Position numbers and translations under genes: made by a program. A stretch of DNA of 64,000 nt from Portulaca oleracea (taxonomy: Eukaryota; Streptophyta; Magnoliopsida; Caryophyllales; Portulacaceae). This document shows positions 34,845 to 45,750 of this stretch, piece by piece. Location of the stretch: positions 1,570,001 through 1,634,000 of the forward strand of contig CM055875.1 in the NCBI GenBank assembly GCA_029582165.1. Reading direction: 5' to 3'. Every line of letters starts with the position of its first letter. Position 1 is the first letter of the stretch. Below the pieces are notes generated by a model. It saw only the letters and a program-made list of their open reading frames with translations, had not been told where the DNA came from and made no database searches.

Positions 34845-34860
34845 GCTAGCCCCCACTTTG
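34845..34860 (-). other. Polypurine tract
   Basis: Minus-strand AAAGTGGGGGCTAGC directly upstream of the 3' LTR. Confidence 0.8.
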
Positions 34861-35085
34861 ATCGAGTCCGAGTAGGACGCTGATCAAAGTAGTTTAAAGA
34901 CGCTGAAAATGATATGCCCCGGTAGTGAAGTCTCGAGGATGGATGGCACTTGGAAGCAAATGTCTTGTGTCGCATGTATGACTTGTAGTTGATTGACTTT
35001 CGGAAACAGTATTGCATGTCTTTGTTGATTATTTACGCTTGGAAGCAACTGTCCTGCGCCTAACCGTACCTTCAAACTTCTGTCA

Positions 35086-35833
35086 TTGTATTATAAACGC
35101 GCGCTGACCGGCTGAACTGACATCGTATTATAAACGCCCAATGACCAGCTGAATTGACATCGTATTATTAACGCCCAACGACCGGCTAAATCGACATCGT
35201 ACTATTAACGCACGATGTACGGCTGAATTGACGTCGTACTATAAACGCCCGATGACCGGATAAATTGACATCGTACTATAAACGCCCGATGACCGGCTAA
35301 ATTGACACCGTAATATAAACGCCCGATGACCGGCTGAATTGACACCGTACTATAAACGCCCGATGACCGGCTGAATTGACATCGTATAATAAACCCCCGA
35401 TGCCCGGCTGAATTGACACCGTACTATAAACGCCCGATGACCGGCTGAATTGACATCGTACTATAAACACCTGATGACCGGTTGAATTGACACCGTATTA
35501 TGAACGCCCGATGACCGGCTGAATTGACACCGTACTATAAACGCCCGATGACCGGCTGAATTGACATTGTACTATAAACGCCCGATGACCGGCTGAATTG
35601 ACATCGTATTATTAATGCTCGACGTCCGAAGGAATTGACGCCGTACTATAAACGCCCGATGATCGGCTGAATTGACAGTGTACTATAAACGCCTGATGAC
35701 TGGCTAAATTGACACCGTATTGTAAACGCCCGATGACCGGCTGAATTAACATCGTACTATAAATGCCCGATGACCGGCTGAATTGACATTGTACTATAAA
35801 CGCTCATTAACCGGTTGAATTGACATCGTTAGC
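35086..35833. repeat. 37-bp satellite array, about 20 copies
   Basis: Unit GACCGGCTGAATTGACATCG plus TACTATAAACGCCCGAT, 37 bp, in direct tandem with about 10-20 percent variation between copies. It has no unique spacers. It lies between gag and the 3' LTR of a Tat-like element, where such arrays are known to arise in this lineage. Confidence 0.95.
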
Positions 35834-36164
35834 CCCCCAATGTGCAGATTGGGGGTAGCGATAAAAAATGCGTATCCAACTTCAAATTATTTTCTGAGTA
35901 TATGAATATTCATAATTCTCTTGAAAATGAAGCCTGTTACGAGCTTGTTGCTTCTTTCTTTACATTAATACCTCTTCTAAGTATATAGATATTGAATCTC
36001 CATATTTCTTTTGAAAACATTACTTTTGACACACCACATTTTTCTTGAGGATTTATTTTTCATTCATAATGTCATCCTCATCATTTTCCTCACACTTCTA
36101 AAAATAACTGAGTGCCCTTCCTGCCACCTGTCCAACTTCTCTTTAATTTTCTGTACATTCATGT

Positions 36165-36600
36165 TGTCATGCCTCCAAGCATGCAGCTCTTAACAGCTTT
36201 TTTTGTTATTTTTGCAGAGTCTTGTCCGATCCAGGCCCAGTCAGGTCGTCAAGCCTCCAGGCATGCAGCTCTGTCTAGCTTTCTTTGTCTTTCTGTACAG
36301 TCTTGCTAGATTTAGGCCCAGTCAGGCTGTCATGCCTCCAGACATACAGCTCTGTCTAGCTTTCTTTGTCTTTCTGTATAGTCTTGCCATACTTGGGTCT
36401 AGTCAGGTTGTCATGCTTCCAAGCATGCAGCTCTGTCCAGTTTTCTTCGTTTTTCTGCACTGTCTCGTCAGATTTGGGTCTAGTAAGGCTGTCATGCCTC
36501 CAGGCATGCAGCTCTGTCCAGCCCGGGGTCGGTCAGCTAGGTTTCACTTGTTGTTCGGAACCATAGGCAAGCTGCCATGCGTGCAGGCATGGCGCTCTGT
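36165..36600. repeat. 81-bp tandem repeat with palindromic core
   Basis: Five copies: GCATGCAGCT-type landmarks at 36179, 36261, 36342, 36423 and 36504, a spacing of 82, 81, 81 and 81 bp. Each includes CATGCCT-CC-AGGCATG or a variant. Because 81 is divisible by 3, the array produces a spurious periodic open frame. Confidence 0.92.
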
Positions 36601-36904
36601 CCGATGTTGTTTTTTTTTTTGTCTTCGCATCGGGTCCATTTCTTTCTTGGCGGTGCTGTATGTGGAACCTCGGTCCGGACCATGTCTGGCGATATGGCAC
36701 CGTGTTTTCCGGGTCTTCTCCTGTTCGGAACCTTGGGTGTGGGTCCGAGCCATACCTGGTGGTATGGTGCCTGGTTGCAAGACACAGACCCTGCTTGTTC
36801 TTGGTAGTATGGGTTGGGTTTGTCCGTATGCTCGGGTCTTCTCAGTTTGATTCAGAAATGAGTTATTTCCAAACTAATTCTCATGAAACATCGTGAATTA
36901 AATT

Positions 36905-37085
36905 TTTAGAGTTTAACTCAGAAAATGAATTATTTTCTGAACTAATTCTTATAAAAATTTGTTATCCTAATTTTAGAGTTTAATTTGGAAAATGAGTTAT
37001 TTTCCAAACTAATTCTCATAAAAATTTGTTATCCGAATTTTAGAGTTTAACTCGGAAAATGAGTTAATTCTCGTAAAACTCAAAT
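36905..37085. repeat. 67-bp tandem repeat
   Basis: Three copies of GAGTTTAACTC...GAGTTATTTTC...AACTAATTCTCAT, starting at 36909, 36976 and 37043. Confidence 0.85.
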
Positions 37086-37299
37086 TATTTCTTCATCGGC
37101 AACGTCCTTTGTGCTTCTGGCTATTCTTCCGAAGGCGATCAAGACTCCAAGTGAGCTTGCTTGATTTCTAGCTGCCATGGTTGCATTTCTTTTGATGTTC
37201 GGGCGGGAGACAAAAGAATGCAAATGTGGTCTTATGCATGCTATGCTACATGAATTACATGAGAATAAATATGTATAATATACTACTCTATCAAAAAAT

Positions 37300-37631
37300 T
37301 ACTCAGAGGTGCCCTAACTTTTGGTGAAATATTTTTCAGGTACCCCAACTTTTCAAAACTCATTTTGCGGTACCCTTACTTTTTGGGTTAGAAATTATTA
37401 GGTGTTTTTCGGTCATCAATTTGGTTAAGTGACCGAAATACCCTTATCTTCCATTTTTTAAGAAATACCCTTAAAGAAGAAGAATAAGGGTATTTCGGTC
37501 ATTTAATAAAATTGATAGCCGGAAAAGCACCAAATAATTACTAACCCAAAAAGTAAGGGTACCTCAAAATAAGTTTTGAAAAGTTGGGGTACCGAAAAAT
37601 AGTTTCCCCAAATATTGGGGTACCTTCGAGT
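37300..37631. mobile_element. Palindromic MITE, Tc1/mariner-like
   Basis: The whole 330-bp segment is close to one long inverted repeat. The left end CTCAGAGGTGCCCTAAC pairs with the right end (complement of CTCGAAGGTACCCCAAT), and the arms continue to a centre near 37480. TA flanks both sides. Internal landmarks TACCCCAACTTTTCAAAAC, TACTTTTTGGGTTAG and GACCGAAATACCC recur inverted. TA target and CTC ends fit a Stowaway-type MITE, though the family is not assigned. Confidence 0.85.
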
Positions 37632-37639
37632 AATGTTTC

Positions 37640-40049
37640 ATTACTCTATTATACATTTTATACTATAAGACTCTTTTTGTATGACGTGACTCTTTTTTTA
37701 TTTTTCTATATATTTTTTTATTTTTGCAATGCATGTGACGTTTTTTTAGTTGACTCGAGAGGAAAAAAATAAATAAAAACTAAAAAAAACTAACATGACT
37801 CAAAATGAAAATGAAAAACGAATTAATGTAACTCAAAATGCAAACTAATGTGACTTAAAATGAAAAAAAAAGCATATGACCTAAAAAAACTAATATGACT
37901 CAAAATGAAAATAAAAAACGAAATGATATGAAACTAATGCAACTTAAAATGAAAGATGAACATGATCTAAAAACAAAAAACTAAAAAATACACATTGATT
38001 TGTTGCATGTATGCGGTATGAACAACCCCCACTTTCCCGAGGTGAAAAAAAAAGAATAAGAAAAGTAAATAAAAACCGCTAAATGTCAATAGTGATTTCG
38101 AAGTGAGTTTCAGGACAAGGCAAAAATGGTGAAAATGATGAGTTCTCTTGTCAAAATGCCTCGTAAGTTGCCATGATATGGATATTGAGTGATGAGCGAG
38201 CCCCCAGTTGGAATGCTGCAGAAGACGATATTAATGGAAGACTCGGCCTACTTCAGCTGCATGATGGGATAGTCAGGATGCTCGACCTTGATGTCATGGT
38301 TAGGAACCTCAAGCACTAAGAAGGATCAAGCGAAAAGTCGTCTTGATTTCTCTTGCCTTTTCTCTATTCTTCTTGATTCTTTTAGGTAGGAACATGTAAG
38401 CACCAAGCCCCCAGTATCAGTGGACAAGCGTCTTTAGGTGAATCAGAATGATTGACCTAGGTGGGTGTTGCCTTGAAGTAACGCCCTATGCAGCTGGCAT
38501 CTTGTTCTGCTAAAGGAGTTATCCCGGACTCAGGTGTTCTAAAAGTAGGGATTAACTGACGAATCTCATACATGCACTAATGACCTGATTAGAAGAGCTC
38601 ACAAGGTGATGGGGTGAAAAATGGGAATGATGGAAAAGATAGTGAAAACTCATGCCCAAATAGAGGGCGAGATAAGGTTGTGAGTGGTTCGGTGAGGGTA
38701 GCAATTAGATGTAATGGACAAGGTGGTGAATGGATGGGTAGTTCGATAGACCAAGGTTCGAACTGATGGAGTGGACGAGATGGCTATGGATGAAACATCA
38801 TGTCCCGTGGGTTTATCTCATAAGGGAAGAGATCGCCAAATGGCTACGGTTTGATGAATTTAGGTATGAAGGGTGATCCAAGTCTGATGGGAAAAGGTGG
38901 GTGTGCTTTGGTGAAAGAAATCTGACAGCTTGTCAGTGTCATTAGAGACCAAGGTTTCCTCTCCTTTTGCCTAGCTCACCTGGTGAGGTTTTCGAGCTAG
39001 CCACTCTTTATTCTATCTCTCAAAGACCAAATGACTTGATGATGGATTTTCTCTAAAGTGAATTGTAATGGTCGGGCCTTGAAGAGGTTCTCCTACGTAT
39101 CCAGTGTGGAATCAGGCCAGTCGTAGTTCAACAAGTGCAGCTTCAAACGATTGATGACTTAAGGACTTTAAGATGGGTCGAAGGTTTATGGGAAGGATAA
39201 GTGTGGAGGTTTAATGGGAAGGTTTTGGGATGTGTGCAAGTGACCAAGGTAAACCAACAATTACCTCTTATGCCTCTTATTCTTGCTTTCTTATTTCTCT
39301 TTTTTCTTTTTTTCTTTGTATTTTTTTTTTGGAACTCGCCAACCTCAATCTAGATTTTCCTATCAATGATATTTGTCACCCGCAACACATTAGTTGGCTT
39401 AGATGGATTTAGGGATGAGGTGGTCATAAAATGAATGATCGGGTTCATGGTTGTGGTTAAGAAGATGGTGTGAGAAAGTAAAAATGTAGGTAAAACGGTT
39501 AGATGAAAATGAAGGTGGTGATGATGTAGGTGGTAAGGAGTGGAAACCTCCTATCCTAGGCATGTCCTTTTCAGCTGCATGATTTGTTAGATGGGAAAAT
39601 TATCCTTTAGAGACTATTGGTCATTTTAAATTCTCTCCTTTTGCCTAACCTGTTCGGTGAGTGTTCAGGTTAGCTTCTCTCCTCTTAATTTTCACTCATT
39701 TGCCTCTCCTTTTGCCCAACTTGTTAGATGAGTGTTCAAGTTGGCATCTCTCTTTTTTTTTTAAAATTTTTCTCTCCTTTTGCCTAACCTCGCTTTGGCG
39801 GTGAAGTTAGCCTCTCTTCTCTCTATTAACCTTAGACTCAGGGTAGGGCAAAAAAGAATAGAGAAAAGGTGATAGAGATGTGAGATAGAGTGAAGGATGT
39901 GAGAAGATAGACGTGTCAGACTTGGGTGGTCATATGGGTGAGTGAGCTCTTCAATTTAAATCACGAATGCATGCACAAGATTCTTTCCTTAGAAGTTTAG
40001 AAGCAAATGATGGGTCGGGGAAGACAATGGTCATGATCATGAAAGGTTT
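37640..40049. other. Non-coding interior of second Tat-like element
   Basis: 37640-38000 is A-rich with recurring AATGTGACTCAAAATGAAA-like phrases. 38000-40049 is of balanced composition with no open frame. Four hairpin modules preceded by TCTCCTTTTGCC (near 38962, 39634, 39705 and 39773) are its only clear structure. No pol domain is seen in any frame. Confidence 0.6.
38960..39815. repeat. Four dispersed TCTCCTTTTGCC hairpin modules
   Basis: Modules with stems CTAGCTC/GAGCTAG (38971-38977 with 38994-39000), CTAACCTG/CAGGTTAG (39645-39652 with 39666-39673), CCAACTTG/CAAGTTGG (39716-39723 with 39737-39744) and CTAACCT/AAGTTAG (39784-39790 with 39804-39810, one mismatch). Confidence 0.8.
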
Positions 40050-40249
40050 CATCTTTTATTGACTGCAACTAAGATGAATACATAAAAAAAAATCTACTTG
40101 GGATACATCCCAACTGACTCTGAAAATGAAGATGATTGCCATGAAAAGAAAAGATGCAACATGAGGGGATTGCCTAATTGATCTTTGTAGCTCGGGGTTT
40201 TGGTAAGACCCTATTTGACTCTGTGATAGGCAACGTTCTAATGGGGTTT

Positions 40250-41634
40250 CTACGCTGCGATAGGTAGTGACAACTTCCCGGATAGGAGCATTTCTTCTAT
40301 CTTGTTCTTGAGAATGTTGCACTTCTCGGTGTCATGACCTCGCATTCTATGATATTTACAGAACTTGTTAGCATCCCAAGTTCTACTTTTAACTTCAGGT
40401 TCAGCTCGATTAGAGGGCAACTGGATCTTCCCTTTCTTAAGTAGCGGATCTAGAGCTTCAGTATAGGTAGTGTCGATGAGAGTATATGTGGTGAACTTTT
40501 GAACCGCATGAGCCTCAATGGCTTTTGGTGGGTTATTTGGTGTCCCGTCGACCCTCTTGGTAGGAGTGTGGTTCCTCCAGCCAGACGAGACCAGGGTTTT
40601 CTCTATCTTGGCCTCCACCATTAACCCCAGCTTCTTTAGAGCTGAAAAGTCTGGGATTAACTGGCATTCCATCAAGCTAGCATATTTTGGCCTAAGCCCT
40701 TGTATAAATACCTGGATTTCATAGTCCATGGTTCCCTTGTCAGTCATCAAGGCCTTTTGAGCGTTCCAACGATTAAAGTAATTCATGAATGACTCTCCTT
40801 CACCTTGTTTGACTGCTGCCATGTCACTCATGGTTACATCAACATCTTGACTAGCTGCATATTGTTGGATGAAGGCCTTGTAAGTGGCCTCCCAATTCTG
40901 CTAGGTATCTACTGGAAGGGTGTAGTACCACTTCAAGACCTCGTCCCTCAAAGTCCAAGAGAATACATGAGCATACAGACTAGGGTCTACTTCTTTTAAG
41001 GCCATCATGCGCGCGAAGCTACGCACATGATGAGTGGGGTTCTCTATGGCCTTAAATTTCTTCTCGGGCAAGGAGAATTTGTCAGGAAGCTTGGCCTGAG
41101 GAGCAGTTGGTAAGCCAATGTCCAAGAAATGTTCCCTAAATTGAGGGATTTGCCTCAGCATGTTCTGCAGGTTATCGACCCTGTTGTCCTGAAATGGCGC
41201 AAGTTTCTCATCCCGGGGTAAAATCTTTTCAGTGTGCACACTTCTATCATCATCCTCTAGGTCCTGCCCTATGCCCAATCTGTCATTGATTGTCTGAATG
41301 GCCTGGACGACCCCTTCTATCCTATCTTGTTGGTTGGATCGTGTTTCTATTAAAGTACGGATGTCCCGCACCACATCAGAAAGGTCCGCAGTAGTGATGG
41401 GTTGGCCCCTAGCGTCTTCTCTAGCCATGAAGTTGGAAGGGATGGACACAGTATCACTTGCTGTCAAAAAAGTTTGAGAAGGAATGTCGGAATCAGTATC
41501 AAGGACGACAGGCAAACCTGCGCTTGGCGGTGTGAAGAGGATTGGTGAAAAACTTGATAACCTTTGAGATCCGACTCTGGCCTAGGACTTGATTCTTTGC
41601 TATTTGGATCCTGTTTTTCCTGTATGGAAACCAT
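40250..41634 (-). pseudogene. Tat-like gag of second element
   Basis: The long frame (41515-40250) contains a Retrotrans_gag-like domain: FSLPEKKFKAIENPTHHVRS, VFSWTLRDEVLKWYYTLP, WEATYKAFIQQY, FMNYFNRWNAQ and FIQGLRPKYASLMEC. It ends with a Tat-type knuckle FCKYHRMRGHDTEKC (CX2HX4HX4C). A TAG at 40901-40903 (PVDT-stop-QNWEA) fits CAG to TAG. A better start may be ATG at 41634 (MVSIQEKQDPN), but that frame is joined only through a frameshift near 41515. The frame stops at 40250 and nothing like protease follows. Gag alone would form particles; with the stop it is dead. Confidence 0.87.
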
Positions 41635-41719
41635 AAACCTCGAAATTAACCCTGACATTGACCTGCCCAAAGACCTAATCACCTATATGGGACAACCTAA
41701 TGCAAACAATGCCTAAATG

Positions 41720-42585
41720 ATGTATGATTTTTTTATTTTTTGGTATGGACTCACCCAACATTGGGCTTGCATGAAGACCTCTAACCTAATATGAAATTAT
41801 GTACATGGAAAAGAGAAGGTCCATCGGGCCGTCATAAGATCGAATCAACCTTAAATTTTTAATGAACTCAAATTCGAATAACGGCTGGATACACGCTTTA
41901 CGGGCTCAAATGCTACCAAGGGTTTGACAAAGTCAAGCTAAGATCTTGGGTTTTGATCAAACGTCTTTGATTTATGCCCAAGAGAGACCTCTAGGCCTTC
42001 TTTAACTTTTGCATGATTATTGCCCAAACTAAAGCAGCATTAAGAAAGAATGAGTTATGAGACTGACTCTTAGAATGAAAGAATGAACACATAGCACATA
42101 ATATACGCTTAGTTTAATAAGAATGCACATAGCATACAGACGGGTAATGCACCTAATCAAGGTTCTACATTCAAAGGTTTAAAGTCGGATTCCTAAGACT
42201 AACATACTCATGTCTCTCACGCGCAACAAATTCTATGGAGTTCATAGTAATGTGACCCGTGTGTTTCTCGCAAAATTAAAGGGAAAATGTAAATTCATAG
42301 TCCCGAGAATTTTGGAGTGCTTCATGAGTGGGAAAGCAACTTGCGATCTTCTTGAAATCTAGAGTTCATTCCTTTATGAAGTCGGAAGTATACTTTACCC
42401 GAAAGGGGAATTCGGGTTAAAAACCTAGACGGTACCTTTGGGTTCATCCTAATTTATCAAAAATCAAGATGGAGGTCCATATGCTTGATGCCTAACTAAA
42501 TAATAAAAATTACTAAAGTTAATTTCTCCTTTTCTATTCAAAAATTTAAAAAACTGACTTTTCAAGTTTTACCCTCCTAAAGTAA
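41720..42585. other. Leader between PBS and gag
   Basis: Untranslated leader of the second Tat-like element on the minus strand. No open frame of note. Confidence 0.55.
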
Positions 42586-42604
42586 GTCCCCAGTGGAGTC
42601 GCCA
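42586..42604 (-). other. Primer-binding site, Tat type
   Basis: Minus-strand TGGCGACTCCACTGGGGAC, 2 bases after the LTR end; this TGGCGACTC...GGGGA form is typical of plant Tat/Ogre elements. Confidence 0.8.
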
Positions 42605-42606
42605 TT

Positions 42607-43592
42607 TGTGGGACCCGGGAATTAAATTCCATTGGTGTCCCTCACGGTAAACGGCGAGTCGAAAGGGGTGTCTTTTCTTTGAAGGGATTTACTTAAATTT
42701 CCCGCTAAAATAAACAAAAAAACTTAAGTAAACTCTTTTTTAGTTGGAAACTTTTAGTCACTCAACGAAATAAACAGAAAACAAAAAAAAGAGGAAAAAA
42801 AAGAAATAAAATAAGAAACAGACTGCAAACAGAGAGGCTCGGGACCTGGATCGAAATTACTGACTGTGGCGATACCTGCAGGTATTGTAAGTCAGTGGCC
42901 CGGAAAAAAAAAAGTCCCAAACCTGGAAGTCAGATCCGAGCCACGGAACTGGCTAGAATATCGCCAGGTATTCCGTCAGTCCCGGCCTCGGAGTCTGCTT
43001 CCGAACCTGGGGGCCAGACCCGGACCAGGGAACTGGCATGCATACCGCCAGGTATTGCCAGTCTCTGATCCGGATTTCATGTTATTTATGCCCGAAAATA
43101 AAATAAAAACAAAATCTTTTTACCCTAAATTAGTTTCTGAAACTGAAGATAAAAACCGAAAAAAGAGAAATAAAAAGAAAAAAAGGGAGAGTTGCCAATT
43201 AATTTTTGAACGAGAATTAATAAACTCAAAAGTTAATAATCCACAAATCACGAACCACGAGATTCGGATCCGGGGGTAAGGTTACGAATTCGAGAATAAA
43301 AATTCTCGAATTCGCCCGTTTAACGAACGGACTCTGCTAAACCGATTAAATAAAAAGAAAGAAGAAGGGGGGGGAGAAGAGAGTAGAAATGGAGTATTAA
43401 TTAGCGTAATTAATGTTATTTAGTCACATGCAAATGTGATAATAAGAAGTGAGAAATAAATATATAAAAGGAAGAAAGGAATACATGAATATGTCTAATT
43501 TACAAACATTCAAGTTTAATTAGGTCGAATTTAATATTAACTCATGTTACAGAATAATATAAGTGAAGAAGACATAGAGAGAGAGAGAGAGA
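42607..43592 (-). repeat. 5' LTR of second Tat-like element, truncated
   Basis: Aligned with 33125-34100: the same start, the same hairpins (43285-43314) and the same palindrome (42872-42885). Homology stops in a GA microsatellite. The promoter-bearing U3 is therefore missing, so this copy cannot be transcribed from its own LTR. Confidence 0.85.
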
Positions 43593-44239
43593 ACATACTA
43601 TTATGTATAAATTAGAAATATACTATATTTTAAAATTAATAATGAAATTATGTATAAATTAGAAATATACTATATTTTAAAATTGAAATGCAAATTATAA
43701 AATGCAGTAGAAAAATGAGAATAGTAGAATACTATTACCTTTGTGGCTTGTAAATTGTAGAAAAAAAGAAGAGTTAAGGATACCTTTATTTAAAGGAACA
43801 ATGGAGTATATATTAGTAAATGATATAATTACTACCATCATATGACAAATATATGCAGAATTTTAAAGGTTTTGTCTTTTGATCTTTTGTAACTGATTTT
43901 TATTATTACTTTCTCCATTTGTTTTATTTGTCATTTACATATTTGACCAACTTTTACATCTTTTTTGTCTGAAATGTTTGAACGTATTGAAAGCCAAACT
44001 TTGTAATTCATATGGTACTGATTTTGGATTTTAATCAATATGTTAAATATTAATATTAATAATTGAGGGGAAATGTGTGGTGTATAATTGAGAAGAGGAA
44101 TGATTTGTACAAATTGTAACTGATGAATAATGAAAGCATGAAGTACAATTTTAATGATGAGGGTTTTTTTATTTTAAAACATGGGAGTCATAAACAGGTG
44201 ACACGTGTCAAGCTATGGACAAATCTATTTTGTTTTAAT
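43593..44239. other. AT-rich non-coding DNA
   Basis: A 47-bp unit (TTATGTATAAATTAG...) is duplicated at 43601 and 43648. Otherwise nothing is recognised. Confidence 0.6.
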
Positions 44240-45012
44240 AATATATATATAGATTATGTTGTGATTAGTAAAGATTTGATCTTTGACGTAATAGTCATAA
44301 TACTTTTTGTCATTATCATGTGTGGTGTGGTAATACGAGTTTTATTGATGTTGCTTATTTCAAAATACTTCAAATTTTGGTCATTAATGAAGGATTATTT
44401 TCTTGTTGCGCGTGATTTATTCTCATAAGGTTTCGATGTCGATAATTTGAGTATTGTTGTGATCTCTATGATTAGTTTTAAAGAAATGCGGTGTGATTTA
44501 GCATCTGAATCTTCACCAGCTAACAACATGTCTCTAGCACTTGTGCCAGTGATTAATGATCAAGAAATTATTAATGTCACTGCAGCGTCGGGCTCGGCTG
44601 ATGCTCTTGGAATCGAAAAATCAATTGAGGTTATTCTGGGCATTAACTCCCAATCACTGTTAGAGTCCCAAAACCAACCTCCACATCAGGACATAGATGT
44701 CTATCCCGAAAATCAGGATGTGGATGAAATTAATTCCATCTCATCTGGCTGTGAATCCAAAATGAATGCAAGAAGTCTCATTGCTGAAAATCCAATCAAT
44801 TTTGGTGTTAAGAGTGGATTTATGAGACCCAAAAAAAAAAAAAAATCAATCTGAAGAAACATTTTAAGAACAAACTTACTGCTAGAAAGAAAAAGAAGGT
44901 CAAGGAGAATAACATAAGGAAGAATACATTTGAAAGGCAGCGCTCACCTTCGATTGAAGATGAAACCTGCAGATATGGAAATTGGTTCATGGAAAGTGTA
45001 AGGCATAGGAGC

Positions 45013-45750
45013 CATTGGCGGAGCTAGGGGGGGTTTGTGGGGGCCTTGGCACCCCCCATGCCCAGAAAACTTTAATGTATGTAATTGCAGAGAACATTAT
45101 ACATTCTTCATGTGGTAGTTCAATTGGTAAATGTGCACAATTGCACACCTTAGGTTAGGGGTTCAAAGGTTGTGCAACAACAATAATATATATTTATGCT
45201 TTGATTTCCTTTTTCTTTTATTTTTTAATATTTGTTTTAGAATTTTACTTATAAAAAGCATAATAAGTTAATACCTCCTCCTTTTATTTTTCTTAATTGG
45301 ACTACAACTTATTTACTTAATTATTTTACCAACTCATACGAAATATTTACCTTATCTATCTTGTCATTTTCAAAATATAAATTTTAAAGTTTCTAATTTC
45401 TCTTTAACAATTTCCTCGTGATTGTAAACAATATTGTATTATAAAATTAAATTTTCTGACTATCGTCTTGTTCTTTCCCCTCTACTTTCTTTCCTTATTT
45501 AGAATCTGATAATATTAATATCTTTCTGAGTGTAATTAGAGAAAATTCTACAGATTTTATTTCTATCCATCTCCAAGTTAAAAAAAACTAATATCATAAT
45601 ACATTAGTTTTAATTTATTATTGTTATTAGACTACATGATAAATTATTTTAAAAAGTATTGTACCATAAATTAATAAAATAATTTTGATAAAGTTTATAA
45701 CAATATTAAAATTTGGCACCCCCAATGAGTATTTTCTGGGTCCGCCCCTG
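45013..45750. mobile_element. hAT-superfamily MITE
   Basis: 738 bp with inverted ends CATTGGCGGAGCTAG and (complement at right) CAGGGGCGGACCCAG, 11 of 15 matching. A perfect 8-bp duplication ATAGGAGC flanks it (45005-45012; 45751-45758). An 8-bp duplication and CA-G ends define hAT elements. There is no transposase, so it is non-autonomous. It contains a tRNA-like box A/box B pair at about 45112-45180. Confidence 0.92.
45112..45180 (+). other. tRNA-like polymerase III promoter boxes in MITE
   Basis: TGGTAGTTCAATTGG resembles box A and, about 40 bases later, GGGGTTCAAAGG resembles box B. There is no foldable full tRNA, so this is not called a tRNA gene. Confidence 0.35.

Larger units (their letters stand above)
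33125..43592 (-). mobile_element. Tat-like Ty3/gypsy element, gag only, 5' LTR truncated
   Basis: The 3' LTR is 33125-34844 (1720 bp). The 5' LTR starts at 42607 and matches the first 970 bp or so of the other LTR before ending in a GA run near 43592, so its U3 is lost. The PBS (42586-42604) and purine tract (34845-34860) fix the minus-strand direction. Inside is a gag-like frame (41515-40250), then over 5 kb with no pol frame but several tandem repeats. It was non-autonomous. No target duplication can be read because the right end is truncated. Confidence 0.88.

Noticed and set aside
35086..35833. 37-bp direct repeats that look CRISPR-like in length
   Set aside because: Units are contiguous with no unique spacers, copies vary, and the host is a plant; it is a retrotransposon satellite.
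36203..36850. A 215-codon open frame with periodic 27-residue repeats
   Set aside because: The 81-bp minisatellite is divisible by three, which keeps the frame open; no protein family resemblance, and it lies in the non-coding 3' region of a retroelement on the opposite strand.
44123..44428. Hydrophobic short frame shared with 30991-31209 (ISKYFKFW)
   Set aside because: By eye about nine replacement and four silent differences, close to neutral; both are parts of a duplicated repeat block.
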